Assembly (NCBI GenBank): GCA_961205875.1
Contig: OY540812.1
Span: 35,473,098-35,537,097, forward strand
Origin: Sialis fuliginosa
Taxonomy: Eukaryota; Arthropoda; Insecta; Megaloptera; Sialidae
Direction: 5' to 3'
Length of the DNA stretch: 64,000 bases
The notes beneath the pieces are model-generated. The model had not been told where the DNA came from. It made no database searches and saw nothing but the letters and a program-made list of their open reading frames with translations. The position numbers and the translations under genes are program-made. Positions 9,455 through 19,834 of this stretch are shown here, one piece after another. Every line of letters starts with the position of its first letter. The first letter of the stretch is position 1.

Positions 9455-10485
9455 CCTCCCACCAAAGTCTGAGACATCGGCCAATGAAATTGAACTTTAG
9501 GCGATGTGGAAGCATTATAGCTGACTGGTGCACAATTTTCATTTTTCATTTCTTCATTTTTGGTTTTACGTTTTCTTCGAATAATAATTGTAGTGATTAT
9601 TATTGTAATAATTATCCCAATTATAGTGTATGTAGAATAATTCATTTTATTTTCTCTGACTTCTAACAACTCTATTGCTTTTCTTGTTTGTTGATGAAAA
9701 TCGTTAAGTTTTTGTAGAGTTAGAGTTTTGGAAATATTTCTTACTTGAAGTTGCGAAAAAACAGTAGGTATGATAAAAATGTCGTCCCACGAAAGTGTTG
9801 ATTTGCTTGTATATTTTATGTTGTTAATTTCTATACTGCAGTTTTGGAAATGTATTAATAAATTTCCTATGATGGTCTTTTGTTCCATTTCACATGTCGT
9901 TTGAATTTCTTGGGGGTGCTGTGTTGCAATCAGTAAATAGTTTTGTTCGATTGTTTCTATAAATTCCACATCTTCGGTTTCGATCAGAGAACAGTTAGCT
10001 GTTGATTTCTGTATTAGTTTTGTAATGCAATGTTCATTTTCTAACGATTTAAGATGTTTACTTTCACAGAAATATTGATTCTCTATAAGGTTACATGGTT
10101 TCGTCATATACTGATAGCTTATCTCGTTCAAGATAATATAAGGAGTAGGAATTTTAATTGTATAAGTATTGTTTATAGGTAGGTTTCTAATATGATAATA
10201 ATTAAATTGTTCATTAAGGAAATTAGGAATTAATATTACAAATATGATATTTGTTTGATTGTAATATGCTTGTAGTTCTAATAATTCGTATATATGTTCA
10301 CTAGAAACTAGATTGATATTTTGATTGTTAAAATATTGATAGATTTGTTTTAATTCCGCCGGATGTAATATTTGTTTAGGAATTACATTGAGTTTGGCTA
10401 AAACTATAGATTCACTTATATCTTTAAGATGTATAGTAAGTAGATCTATATTGTAAATAATTTTATCAATATATTGATTATACAT
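9442..10485 (-). CDS. env: Env-like membrane protein frame, N-terminally short
   Basis: The 347-residue frame has the layout of the membrane-anchored half of errantivirus envelope proteins: a long ectodomain with scattered Cys (131, 140, 153, 165, 198, 216) and several N-x-S/T sites, one hydrophobic anchor (about 285-302), a basic stop-transfer (RRKRK) and a 45-residue cytoplasmic tail. In the family Env is about 480 or more residues, with a signal peptide, a furin site and a fusion peptide at the N-side. None of these is visible here. The frame is open about 40 codons further upstream, overlapping the end of pol, with a stop near 10612 and no ATG. Errantivirus Env is made from a spliced RNA, so a leader exon could supply a start. 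Otherwise this env is truncated. Confidence 0.7.
   Translation of the reverse strand: MYNQYIDKIIYNIDLLTIHLKDISESIVLAKLNVIPKQILHPAELKQIYQYFNNQNINLVSSEHIYELLELQAYYNQTNIIFVILIPNFLNEQFNYYHIRNLPINNTYTIKIPTPYIILNEISYQYMTKPCNLIENQYFCESKHLKSLENEHCITKLIQKSTANCSLIETEDVEFIETIEQNYLLIATQHPQEIQTTCEMEQKTIIGNLLIHFQNCSIEINNIKYTSKSTLSWDDIFIIPTVFSQLQVRNISKTLTLQKLNDFHQQTRKAIELLEVRENKMNYSTYTIIGIIITIIITTIIIRRKRKTKNEEMKNENCAPVSYNASTSPKVQFHWPMSQTLVGGVMK
9455..9465 (-). other. Polypurine tract
   Basis: On the coding strand the bases directly before the 3-prime LTR are TTGGTGGGAGG, a purine-rich run at the position where plus-strand DNA synthesis is primed. The env frame reads through it. Confidence 0.75.
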
Positions 10486-10556
10486 AACTTGTGCATCTAT
10501 AAAATTTACTTTATTTAATAGTTCATTTCGGAAATGATCAAAATACTTTTCAATGG

Positions 10557-13500
10557 CTAATTGTTGTTTTGTGGATTTCCATCCGTTGACTGCCTGCGAT
10601 TTGCAGCATTAACCTGAAATTTACGTTTTGGTTTTAACTTACGTTTATGAACTTTACGAGTTAAGGTTTGAGCTGTAACATTTTTATTTTTTGAAACTAT
10701 ATGTTGTTGATATAAAGGAGCTAATTTTTCTCTTTTATTATCTCTTTCATATACTACGTCATCAGGTTTTAATTTTGATGGGGTTTCTAAATTTTTATTT
10801 AGTTTTTCAATTGTTTTCAATTTTTTATTATGTTGTCTGTCATGAATAATTTGTTTTATATTTTCGTACTTGGTTTTTAAATCATTTAAATAATCGTGTG
10901 GGGTTGTTTTATTATTGGTTATATTTAAATCATTATAATTGTTAATATGACCTTTTAACGCTTCGAATGGTGTTAGTTTAATTGTGTTATGAATTGAATT
11001 GTTATAAGTTATTAAACATTCATTCAAAATATCTGTAGGTAATTTTGTTTTATCTTTATGAAATATTATCCTATAGATTTCTGTTATCGTAGAATGAAAT
11101 CGTTCTACGTCTGAGTTACCAGTTGAACTTTTTGCGGTAGTCTCATGTTGTTTAATATTATATTGTTTAAGAAAATCTTTATAGATAGAAGCAGTAAATT
11201 CTAAACCTGGGTCATTTATAATTAATTTAGGAAGACCGTGTTGCGAAAAGAAATGAGTTAATGATTTAACTACATTTAAACTTGTTCTTTGTTCTATAAT
11301 GTACGCTGAGGCAAATTTAGTAAATTTGTCTATTATAGTTAATATATTTTTCTTATGAATATTGAATATGTCTATATTTAATATTTCAAGAGGTGCACGT
11401 GGGGTCTCTGATATTTCAAATTTTATTTTTGGTGGATGTCTTTCGTACTTTAATTTTTGACAAGTTTCGCAGTTATTTATAATCTTAGTTATTTTCTGAT
11501 TCATATTATCAAAATAATATTGCCGTTTTAAATGTTCAAATGTTTCGCTAATTCCGCGATGATTTGAATTTTCGTGATATTCAGATATAATATTATCTTG
11601 TAAGTCTCGTTCGGTAATGTCTTCTAATAATTTTGTACTTCTAACAATTTTAAAACGTCCGTTACTGAAAAATTTATCATAAACGGTTTGTACCATTTTA
11701 AATGTATTGTCATCTGTAAAAATACAAAATAATCGGTTTGGTCTAACGTATTGTTTAAAGATGTTTACTATGTCTTGTTCACTAAAGTCTTTTTGATAAA
11801 ATGTTCGTCTACGTTTCGTTTTAAATAAAACTTTATAAGTCATTTTTTGTGATTGTTCTTTTAGAGTGAATATTATTTGTTCTTTAAAGTCATTTATACA
11901 TTTTTCGGTGATAGGTATATCGTTATTTAAATTTTCTTGAGCAGAGTGAATTGTGTTACTATCCGTTAATTTATCTAAATCATCTACATTGTTGCTTAAA
12001 GAACTTCCGGAGCTACAACTATGTAAATTAATTTCGATTCTAGAAAGTGCATCTGCGTTTAGATTTAGTTTTCCAGATTTATATAAAATTTCAAATTCGA
12101 ATTCTTGGAGTTTCAACCGCCAGCGGACCAATTTTGAATTTGGTTCCTTCAAACTGAAAAGCCAAGTGAGAGGTTTGTGATCTGTGATTATTTTAAATTT
12201 TCGACCGAATAGATAAGGTCTGAAATATTTGGTTGCCCAAACAATTGCTAAAAGTTCTTTTTCTATTGTTGAATAATTTTGTTCTGTTTTTGTTAGTGTT
12301 CTACTCGCATAGCATATTGGTTTATCAGATCCAATAGGACCTTGGGACAAAATTCCGCCCAACGCGAAATTACTAGCATCTGTTGTCAAATTGAATTCTT
12401 TACTAAAATCAGGGTATTGTAAAATTGGATCATTGCAAAGTAATTGTTTACAATTCTCAAAACATTGTTTGTATCTATCGTCTAATACAATTTGTTTGTC
12501 TTTACGCAAACATTCTGTTAGTGGTTTTGTCAGTTTGGAAAAGTCTTTTATAAATTTTCTATAGTAACCTAAGAGTCCTAGAAAAGATTTTATTTGTTTT
12601 TCTGTTTTTGGGATGGGAAATTTTTTTATAGCAGAAATTTTATCAGGGTTTGGTTTTACACCGTCTCTCGTTACTACATGTCCTAGAAATGCCACTTCTT
12701 TATGTAAAAATTCCGACTTGTCTAGCTGAATTTTTAGATTTGCTGATCTTAACTTTTCAAATATTTTATTAAGGTTTTCGATATGTTCTTGGAGGGAAGT
12801 AGAAAATACAATTATGTCATCCATGTATACAAGACAGATTTTTCCTTGTAATTCACGTAATACATGGTCCATTACTCGTTGGAATGTACTAGGTGCGTTC
12901 TTTAATCCGAATGGCATCCGAACGTATTCGTAATGACCGTGATCTACTGTAAAAGCTGTTTTTGAAATGTCTTTAGAATGTACTTCTATTTGGTGGAACC
13001 CTGAGGCTAAGTCAAGTGTACTAAAATAGATACATTTTCCTAACTTATCTAAGATTTCCGTTATATTAGGTAAAGGATAGCGATCGTCTATTGTTTTCTC
13101 ATTTAATTTCCTATAGTCTACAACTAAACGCCATTTACGTATACCGCTTGCGTCTAATTTTTTTGGAACAATCCAAATTGGTGAAGACCATGGAGAAAAA
13201 CTGGGTCTAATAATTCCTTGTTTTAATAATTTATCTATCTGACTACGTACTTCGTTCTTATGAATTTCCGGGTATCGGTAAGACTTGGTATAAATTGGAG
13301 TGTCGTCAGTAGTTTTAATTTCATGTTTAATTTGATTGGTAAAAGATAGGTCTTGTCCTTCTTTGAAGAAGATATCATCAAATTTTTTACAAATATGTAC
13401 TATAGCTTTTTTCTCTTCTGAATTTAAATGATTAATGCGAATTAATGATTCAATTTCTGATGAGTCTGATACGTTATTAGTGTAATTTATGTCAAAATTA

Positions 13501-14136
13501 TTTATTTGTTGGCAATTTTCTAAATTATTACATTTAATAGGTTGTTCTAACATGAAAGTTTTTGAGGTTTCATTTAAATTTACAATCTCAATTCTAGATT
13601 GCCAATTTTTAGATTTATAAATGCCTTCGTTGACAAATAAATTTGGTTGTATATTAGTTTTGGGTATAAAAATATCTCCGTTTTCTATGTCTACAGGTGC
13701 GTTAATTGTTAACTTACTGCGCGGATTTATTTCTAATATCCCTGTTGTGTGATTTGGTTTGTAAAGAATAGGTATACAAACTTTGTCTGTTATTAGTTTT
13801 TGGTTGCCATAGTCAATATGAGCTTTTATTTGTCTTAATATGTCTGAACCTATTAGTCCGTCAAAATATGAATGAAAATTAAAAAGATAAAAATTTAATG
13901 GTTTTTCATTTTGTAATTCTATTAAATTGTCAATTGTTGTTTGTTTGTCTATTTGTTTTGAAATGAATACGGTTGTTATAGTTATTGGTTTAACTGTGTA
14001 AATATATTTTTCAGAAATTAATTTTGGGTTAATGAATGATGTACAGCTTCCTGTATCAATCAAAAATTTTAATGGAGGACCGTTTGAATTAGAAATATGA
14101 ATATATGGTAGTTTTGTTATTAGTTTACTGTCTAAG
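10557..14136 (-). CDS. pol: Pol polyprotein: protease, reverse transcriptase, RNase H, integrase
   Basis: It is entered by -1 frameshifting from gag, so there is no real start codon. Counting residues from the base-14063 codon, the domains are in canonical order: aspartic protease (IDTGS at 2-6, GLIGSD at 69-74), reverse transcriptase (STLDLASG with Asp351, MPFGLKNAPSTF at 383-394, YMDD at 413-416), RNase H (TTDAS at 560-564, E601/E603, TDHKP at 627-631), and integrase with the HHCC finger (H830, H835, C865, C868) and a catalytic triad D898, D951, E987. The last two are separated by 35 residues (DD35E). The C-terminus is basic (KVHKRKLKPKRK). About 1170 residues with all catalytic residues present indicates an active enzyme set. 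The protease frame extends upstream to the gag overlap. Confidence 0.95.
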
Positions 14137-14137
14137 T

Positions 14138-15640
14138 TTAAGAACCCGACTGCTGGTGTAAGGCTATTTTCCGAAAATTTTCTTCATCTATTTCGTTTGT
14201 TTCGAAATCATCATTTATATGTGGATCTAAATTTTGAAAATGTTTATGTGAATTAATATCTAGTTGATAGCTAGAGTATTCTTGTTCTGATTCATCGTTT
14301 AAAGCAGAGTTATATTCGATATACTCGTTTTCAAAATCAGGATGGGTTATTTCAGGATTTTCACAATTAAATAATTCTTTTGAATGGAAATTTGGAGGAC
14401 CTGTTGATTTGAAGAATTGGGTATTTGTTTGAGGTATTGGTCTATATCTATTAGTGTTACCACTATTTGTGTCCATTGGAGTAGGACGATATATAGGTTT
14501 CGATTGTTGTGGATGTTGTGATTGTTGAATTGGACGATTATTGAAGAAAGGTTGGGATTGTTGAGGACGATTAACATTTGAATTAAATCTTAATTGTTGT
14601 GGATGATTGATTTGAGTATTTGGAATATATGATCGATAATTATTTTGATTATACGATCGATTACTATTTTGATTATACGATTGATAATTATTTGGGTTAT
14701 ACGATCGAATATTCGAATTTTGTGAAAATTGTCTGTAATTCGAATTTTGAGGTGTAGGGTGATTGTATGTTCTGTTGTGTGGTGTGTGACTAATATTTTG
14801 TGTATTATTGAATTTTGGTGTATTCCTAACATAATACGTATTTTGTTCTTGTATCGAGAAACTGAATGCTTCCGCCAATGAAGTTGGTCGCATTGCTCTT
14901 ATAGTACTACCTAACGGTTCTTTTAATCCTGTCAGATACGTATTAAGGCACATTTCTTGATAAAGTTTATGTTTGGCTGATATAACGTTTACATCAGTTT
15001 CATGAATGTTAATTAGGTTTGTCATTGTTGAGAAAAGTTCAATAATTTTACTATAGAAGGTTTCTACAGTTTCATTTGTTTGTTTTAGTGTATGTAAATC
15101 TCTGATAAGGGAAGTTTCGTTACGCTTATCTGAATAATGTAAAATTAAATTTCTTTTTATTTCTGACCACAGTACCGGAGTACCGTACATATTTAATACT
15201 TCGTTTGCTTCATTAATTATTTTATTTCTTATAGCCCTAGTTATAAATTTTACATAATTATTGTCTGAATTTGGTATTATATCTAGTATTTCCTGTACGT
15301 TATTTATGAAATCGTACAGTAATCTTGGATTACCATTGAATGTAGGCAAATCTTTTATTGCATCTGGTATTCTTAAATTATTAAAAATATCTAGTGGCGT
15401 TGCTGCCATTTTTACTTTAATTTTATTTATTTGTTCTTTTGAAATTGTTAGTTTTATATTTTCAATATTTGACTTATTACTAGCGAAACTCAAGTTTTTA
15501 ACAACTGGCGATAAACCTTCGCCGGTGTTAAAGCTTTGTTCTTGTACTATCGATAAACCGTCGTCAGTATTTGAACTCAAAGCATTTACAGTATTACAAC
15601 TTTTGGATTTTTTAATTTTTGGATAAGGATACTTAGACAT
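14138..15640 (-). CDS. gag: Gag polyprotein
   Basis: This 500-codon frame is the first after the primer-binding site. The N-terminal 75 residues are basic and Ser-rich. Residues about 80-280 form the helical capsid-type region (FNGNPRLLYDFINNVQEI, LHTLKQTNETVETFYSKI) recognisable from retrotransposon gag domains. Residues about 285-400 are an unusual Asn/Gln/Ser/Tyr/Arg-rich disordered segment with repeated SYN/SYNQN units. No CCHC zinc knuckle is present. Errantivirus Gags commonly lack it, and the Arg/Gln/Asn segment may serve nucleic-acid binding instead (inference). The C-terminus is acidic. The TAA at 14140-14138 is bypassed by frameshifting. Confidence 0.9.
   Translation of the reverse strand: MSKYPYPKIKKSKSCNTVNALSSNTDDGLSIVQEQSFNTGEGLSPVVKNLSFASNKSNIENIKLTISKEQINKIKVKMAATPLDIFNNLRIPDAIKDLPTFNGNPRLLYDFINNVQEILDIIPNSDNNYVKFITRAIRNKIINEANEVLNMYGTPVLWSEIKRNLILHYSDKRNETSLIRDLHTLKQTNETVETFYSKIIELFSTMTNLINIHETDVNVISAKHKLYQEMCLNTYLTGLKEPLGSTIRAMRPTSLAEAFSFSIQEQNTYYVRNTPKFNNTQNISHTPHNRTYNHPTPQNSNYRQFSQNSNIRSYNPNNYQSYNQNSNRSYNQNNYRSYIPNTQINHPQQLRFNSNVNRPQQSQPFFNNRPIQQSQHPQQSKPIYRPTPMDTNSGNTNRYRPIPQTNTQFFKSTGPPNFHSKELFNCENPEITHPDFENEYIEYNSALNDESEQEYSSYQLDINSHKHFQNLDPHINDDFETNEIDEENFRKIALHQQSGS
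14174..14180 (-). promoter_or_regulatory. -1 ribosomal frameshift site A AAT TTT
   Basis: On the coding strand the heptamer AAATTTT sits in the gag frame as A-AAT-TTT, a legitimate X-XXY-YYZ slippery sequence, 11 codons before the gag stop. A slip back by one base enters the pol frame, which is open from an in-frame TGA just upstream of the heptamer through the protease. The overlap is about 45 nt. No downstream pseudoknot was evaluated. Confidence 0.75.
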
Positions 15641-16026
15641 GAACGAAACAAAAAAATCAATACAGACTTACCACATAGCCCAAATGTAGAATACCATCGT
15701 CCGAACCCACTGCCTGCCCGATGTTCCTTCGGGTTGAATAGTGTTCTCCTATTCCGGATTCGTCACCAAATATTCCTGTGGAGTACGTTGGTTCTTAGTG
15801 CGAAGAATTAGAATTCACCCAGTAGAGTTTTCGACTGGTTCACTAGGTCGTTGTTGATTGATCGACAGCTGATTTACTGAATCTCTTCACTAATACTGTT
15901 TTGTATTAACAATTTCCGAACTTTCAACTTTTAACAATAAACCGTTGTTAAGGCTGTTTTTTCGCGATTCACTTAATCTTACTGTTTGGATATCAACGAA
16001 TCTTTTTGTATCCTACCGACTGCGCC
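15641..16026 (-). other. Errantivirus leader with a splice donor candidate
   Basis: This 386-nt leader lies between LTR and gag. A consensus donor GTG/GTAAGT occurs at about 15671-15666, before the gag ATG at 15640. It is well placed to splice out gag-pol for a subgenomic env RNA, as established for errantiviruses. Whether it is used here cannot be seen. Confidence 0.55.
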
Positions 16027-16027
16027 A
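16010..16027 (-). other. Primer-binding site, tRNA-Ser type
   Basis: Directly after the 5-prime LTR the coding strand reads (T)GGCGCAGTCGGTAGGA. TGGCGCAGTCG is complementary to the CGACTGCGCCA 3-prime end of serine tRNAs, the primer used by the 17.6/297 group. Confidence 0.85.
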
Positions 16028-16374
16028 ATTATGTTTTTCGTTGAGAAAATATCCTTTTTAAAAAAATCTTTATTTGTTATAATTCTATACAATGCTTATA
16101 GCTAGATGGTATACTTGAGAATAAGTCTTATAGAAGAGGATAACAGTTTGTATGATTTTACTCCGTCATCATTTTCTATAATTCTCTGAATGTAATATAA
16201 TACGTTTATACGCCGGATAAGGCGATGATAAAAATGTGTTAAATTCCTAAGTGTTATACATATGATTAAATAGTTATTCATAATTAAATTAAGTACAATA
16301 CAATATAATATCTTAAACTATTGGTTATTGAAATATATATTTATCTTATATAATAGATAGTTCATTTCATGACT
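16027..16374 (-). repeat. 5-prime LTR of the errantivirus
   Basis: It is 348 bp and identical to 9107-9454. It is followed at 16375-16378 by the CATG target duplication. Confidence 0.95.
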
Positions 16375-16393
16375 CATGCATACAGTTACTTTA

Positions 16394-17272
16394 CAGTGTA
16401 TTCCAAGCTGATTAAGACATAGGATATTTAACATGTGGGCAATTAGAAGTGTTGTAGTAACCTTTGGTCAAATTTAACGATGTGTTATTGGTGCATTTTG
16501 AAATGCCGCCACAAAATTTAATAAAATAGTAATTAGTATTTTGTTTTCAAATTTATATCTGTCAAAAAATTTTATTATAATTTTATCTAGGATGTTTATT
16601 TTAATTTCATTAAAGTTAAAAACAAAATACTATTGATTTATTTAAAATTTATCAGTTAGTTTCGAGGCGGAATTTCAAAATGCACCAATCATACATCGTT
16701 AAATTTGACCAAAGGTTACTACAACATTTCTAATTGTCTCCATGTTAAATATCCTATGTCTTAGGCGGCTATTACAGTATCAAAGAAATATGATAAAATT
16801 TCTTTGATCAAAGAAATATGAGTGTAATAAGTCAACTTTTATAATATTTACCTTCATAATATTTCTATGATCATAGTTAATGACAGTCTCTTACATTTGA
16901 TCAAAGTTTTTTGACGTCAAAAATAAAATGGCGACTAGCAAGTTATCACTGACAGTTACAGTTACATAATTATTAATATATGAATATCAACAAAAACCAG
17001 TATTATATGATAATCTTCTTATTGATTATAAAAACCACAATACACGGTTGTAAATTCAAACCTCGATCGCGTCAATTGACGAACATTCACGCACCAAAAA
17101 AGAAGAAAATATTCCTAGATAATATTGAGAAAATATTATCAAATATTTCATGTAGTGTAATAAAACAAAATCTCGAATTTTATCAAAGAAATATGATCAA
17201 TTCTTTGTCAAAGATCTTTGACATATTTATTTGATAGTGTTATAGCCGCCTTAATCAACTTGGAATACAATG
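16394..17272. mobile_element. Foldback MITE with about 125-bp arms, TA-flanked
   Basis: The left arm begins CAGTGTATTCCAAGCTGATT and continues through CAAATTTAACGATGTGTTAT. The right arm is its mirror at 16668-16760 plus 17254-17272. TA flanks both ends (16392-16393 and 17273-17274). The right arm is broken after CCTATGTC by the Harbinger-type MITE at 16764-17250. Removing that insertion and one TTA restores the exact complement of the left arm. Confidence 0.8.
16764..17250. mobile_element. PIF/Harbinger-type MITE with TTA duplication
   Basis: The ends GGCGGCTATTACAGTATCAA and (minus strand) GGCGGCTATAACACTATCAA are inverted repeats. The 3-bp target TTA is duplicated (16761-16763 and 17251-17253), which is diagnostic of PIF/Harbinger. 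The empty site can be read from the opposite arm of the host foldback element. An 84-codon Lys/Ile-rich frame inside (16980-17234) looks like chance in AT-rich sequence. Confidence 0.85.
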
Positions 17273-17280
17273 TAAATATA

Positions 17281-18084
17281 TTTAACTAAATATTACAACA
17301 CAAAAAATTTTTATTATAAGTAATAATTCCTGTTGGGAAGCCAAGATTGGAAGAAAGAAATAATAAAAGTGGTAATACATATGTTTCATTTTACATAGGT
17401 TTTCCTAAATTTATTTGGATACCTTTCTTTAATATTGAAAACCAATATTCATATTACTATTATAATAGTATTCATGAGTATAGGTTTTTTTATTTTATTT
17501 TAAATAAATAATAGATATTATGCTTATGATGGCAATAATGACTCATTGGTAATCAATTATTATTCTTTTTACTCAACAAAAAATGAAATAATGGTTATAT
17601 AATTCAATTAAGTACTATATTATTTGTTATTAACATGTTAAATATTTTTTTATTATGCTAATTTTATTAAAATTTTAACTTTTTTAGTATTCATCATAAA
17701 TTTTCATAAAACACAATTGTAAACGATTGACAATGTTTTACAAGGTTAGTGTTTGCAATTAAATATTTTTGAATTTACAATTTTTTTATAGACCATATAT
17801 TTTCGACTTAACCGACAAGATCGAGATAATTCTTTCTGTTCCATAATTCCATAATAATGGAAAGTACATTAGTTGACAATACTTTGGACAAAAATGATCC
17901 GAAATTACTGCGTCGGAAAACAGAAAAATGGGACTCCAAGGTACTCGACGTTTTAAACGCTTTTTTCACTGATCTATTTATGAAATTCGAAATCTTTTGT
18001 AATATATTCATTAGGCAGATATCAGGTTTCAAGAATATATAAACATATATATAAAAAATGTTGTAAAATAAAGCTGAAGCTCCT
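17281..18084. other. AT-rich stretch, no supported gene
   Basis: A 61-codon frame at 17857-18042 matches nothing I recognise and could be chance. I saw no repeat ends. Confidence 0.45.
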
Positions 18085-18312
18085 AAACACTTTCCAAAAC
18101 CAAGTTTGCATCCAAAGAAGATAATGGTGCCCGTTTGGTGGTCTGTATAGGGATTAATTCACTATAACTTCATAAATCCTGGTGAAACAATTACAGCATA
18201 AAGGTATTGTCAACAAATTGACGAAATGCATTAAACATTGGGGTCAATATGTCCAGCATTAGTCAATAGGAAAGGTCCTATACTTTTACACGACAACGCG
18301 TTGCACAAGAAA
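18085..18312 (+). pseudogene. mariner transposase relic, central part
   Basis: Translation across stops and one frameshift gives the mariner pattern HPKKIMVPVWWS, INPGETITA, RYCQQIDEM and ALVNRKGPILLHDNA. The last block contains the second catalytic Asp of the mariner D,D34D triad. In-frame TAG and TAA codons and a shift after the CQQIDEMH block make it dead. The sequence breaks off just after HDNA, where an unrelated 1.5-kb block is inserted. The C-terminal part resumes at about 19835. Confidence 0.85.
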
Positions 18313-18479
18313 AGTGCGGGATCCGCGCGGAATTTTTGAACATTATATTTGTAGGTCGCGTGCGTTTTGAATAATTGTAAAGCGTAAATATGGATAAAAA
18401 GGTAACTATTTTCAAAAAAAATTAAGGCTGAGATGACTGAATATAAAACTAGTGGAATTTTTACATATCTCTTGTTCAC

Positions 18480-18788
18480 GATTAGTTAAGTGGTTACATA
18501 CCTCCAGAAATACAACCGATTAAAATATGCCAGGATTCGCGCGACTCAGGCGACGAAAAAAGCTTGAACAGTCCGCAGATTACAACAAAAAAAAAACATA
18601 AAAAATACAAAAATTTAGAAGAAGAATGACAGATCAATGAAAGTTAAACACAAAAATTTAATATACAAAATTCGTGTTTTCTCACTAACTATCTTTTTCT
18701 ATACGATCTACACGATATTTTTTTAACAGTATTGTCTCTAAAATACAACCGTAAATAATGATATTTAGTAGTTTAGTTTTTCGTGAAA
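18480..18788. other. Sequence inside the interrupted mariner, unassigned
   Basis: The block 18313-19834 separates the two mariner halves. Its left border (AAGTGCGGGATCCGCGCGGA) and right border (AAAGTGCGGGATTGGCGGAT, then GCGGGATTGCAAACCCTAGA) share a motif in direct orientation, so the inserted element type is unclear. Besides the MITEs listed separately nothing is recognisable. Confidence 0.4.
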
Positions 18789-18790
18789 TA

Positions 18791-19473
18791 CAGTCGGGAC
18801 TCGTTTATTGTAACGCTCGTTTATTTCTAACGCTCGTTTATCGTAAATGCCGACGTTCGTTTATTGCAAATTTTTTCTCCTCCTTCACCTCCCACCATTC
18901 TCGAGTCATGGCGTAAACGAACATATTTTTGAAATTTTTGTAGAATTAATTAGAGACACTTATCACCGTCGCCACTCGTCACCTTGCTCATATTCGAAAT
19001 TAAAAGTAAAGTAAAATTATTTCACTATCACGATTAACTATTAACAATAAATATTAAATACCAAGGTTTACATACATAGTCTCTATAGCTCCTTGACCAA
19101 TCAGCGTATTCAAATGTTTGACATCACAGAACGTATTGCCAACTTAAGAATAGTAAAAATGACACTTCCCGAATAGACAAAATTGTCTGTGATAGCTTTT
19201 TCATGATTTTGCAATGTCAAATTTGTACTTCTTTGATTGTATATGTTGTTAAAATATCAAAAAATACGAAGACAAGAATAAATAAAGGATTTCTTGTATT
19301 TGATATTCTATTATACATTTATAACATTTGAATACATTTTCATGGTGATGTCAATTCCCGCGCCAACGCTGATTGGTCAAGGATCTATACATAACTTGGT
19401 GTGAGCCCCTCTCGACTTGAAATAAATGCGCGTCATATGATTCAGAAGGTTTGAAATAAATGAGTCCCGACTG
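18791..19473. mobile_element. pogo/Tigger-type MITE
   Basis: Termini CAGTCGGGACTCGTTTATT and (minus strand) CAGTCGGGACTCATTTATTT are flanked by TA (18789-18790 and 19474-19475). The left end carries three near-copies of an ACGCTCGTTTAT motif. It contains a second MITE (19088-19385). No transposase sequence is present. Confidence 0.85.
19088..19385. mobile_element. TA-flanked MITE nested in the pogo MITE
   Basis: GCTCCTTGACCAATCAGCGT at the left and GATCCTTGACCAATCAGCGT (minus strand) at the right form its ends, each bordered by TATA. It is about 298 bp and non-coding. Confidence 0.75.
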
Positions 19474-19834
19474 TACCGTATATACCGGTGCGGCGTAAAA
19501 GGTAACCTACGTGTAAAACAAGGGCTAATAAATGCAACCAAGGAGTTAAAAAAATTGAAATGGATAATCGAACAAAAAGACAAAAGTAGTACCTAACAGA
19601 TTAGACAACCTCTTATTTACAGGTGTATTTTATAGATTTTACATCAGTCTATACGGTACGTGTTACGTTTACGTATCATATATTATCACTATGGAACTAT
19701 TTTTTATTAGTTGATGGTCATGTTAACTAAATAATAGTAACTTTAAGCATGAATAAAAAAAAATTTGGAAAAGTGCGGGATTGGCGGATTTCCCGCAAAA
19801 TTCCCGCGGGAAAAAAGTCTGCGGGATTGCAAAC

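Larger units (their letters stand above)
9107..16374 (-). mobile_element. Complete errantivirus (gypsy/17.6-type LTR retroelement), 7.27 kb
   Basis: The element reads right to left: LTR, tRNA-Ser primer site, leader, gag, pol in the -1 frame, a short env-like frame, polypurine tract, LTR. The two 348-bp LTRs are identical in every base I compared. The insertion is flanked by a 4-bp duplication, CATG (9103-9106 and 16375-16378). On the coding strand the LTR begins AGT and ends AATT, as in the 17.6/297 group of errantiviruses. Gag and pol have no internal stops. Identical LTRs and open frames mean a very recent insertion. Env is the weakest part because it lacks an obvious start and N-terminal half. 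Confidence 0.95.

Noticed and set aside
9484..9666. Plus-strand 60-codon frame in the env region
   Set aside because: It is the shadow of the env frame on the opposite strand and is Cys/Tyr-rich only because of that.
16980..17234. 84-codon frame in the Harbinger MITE as a transposase piece
   Set aside because: Composition is Lys/Ile/Asn as expected from AT-rich chance coding, with no Myb or DDE motif.
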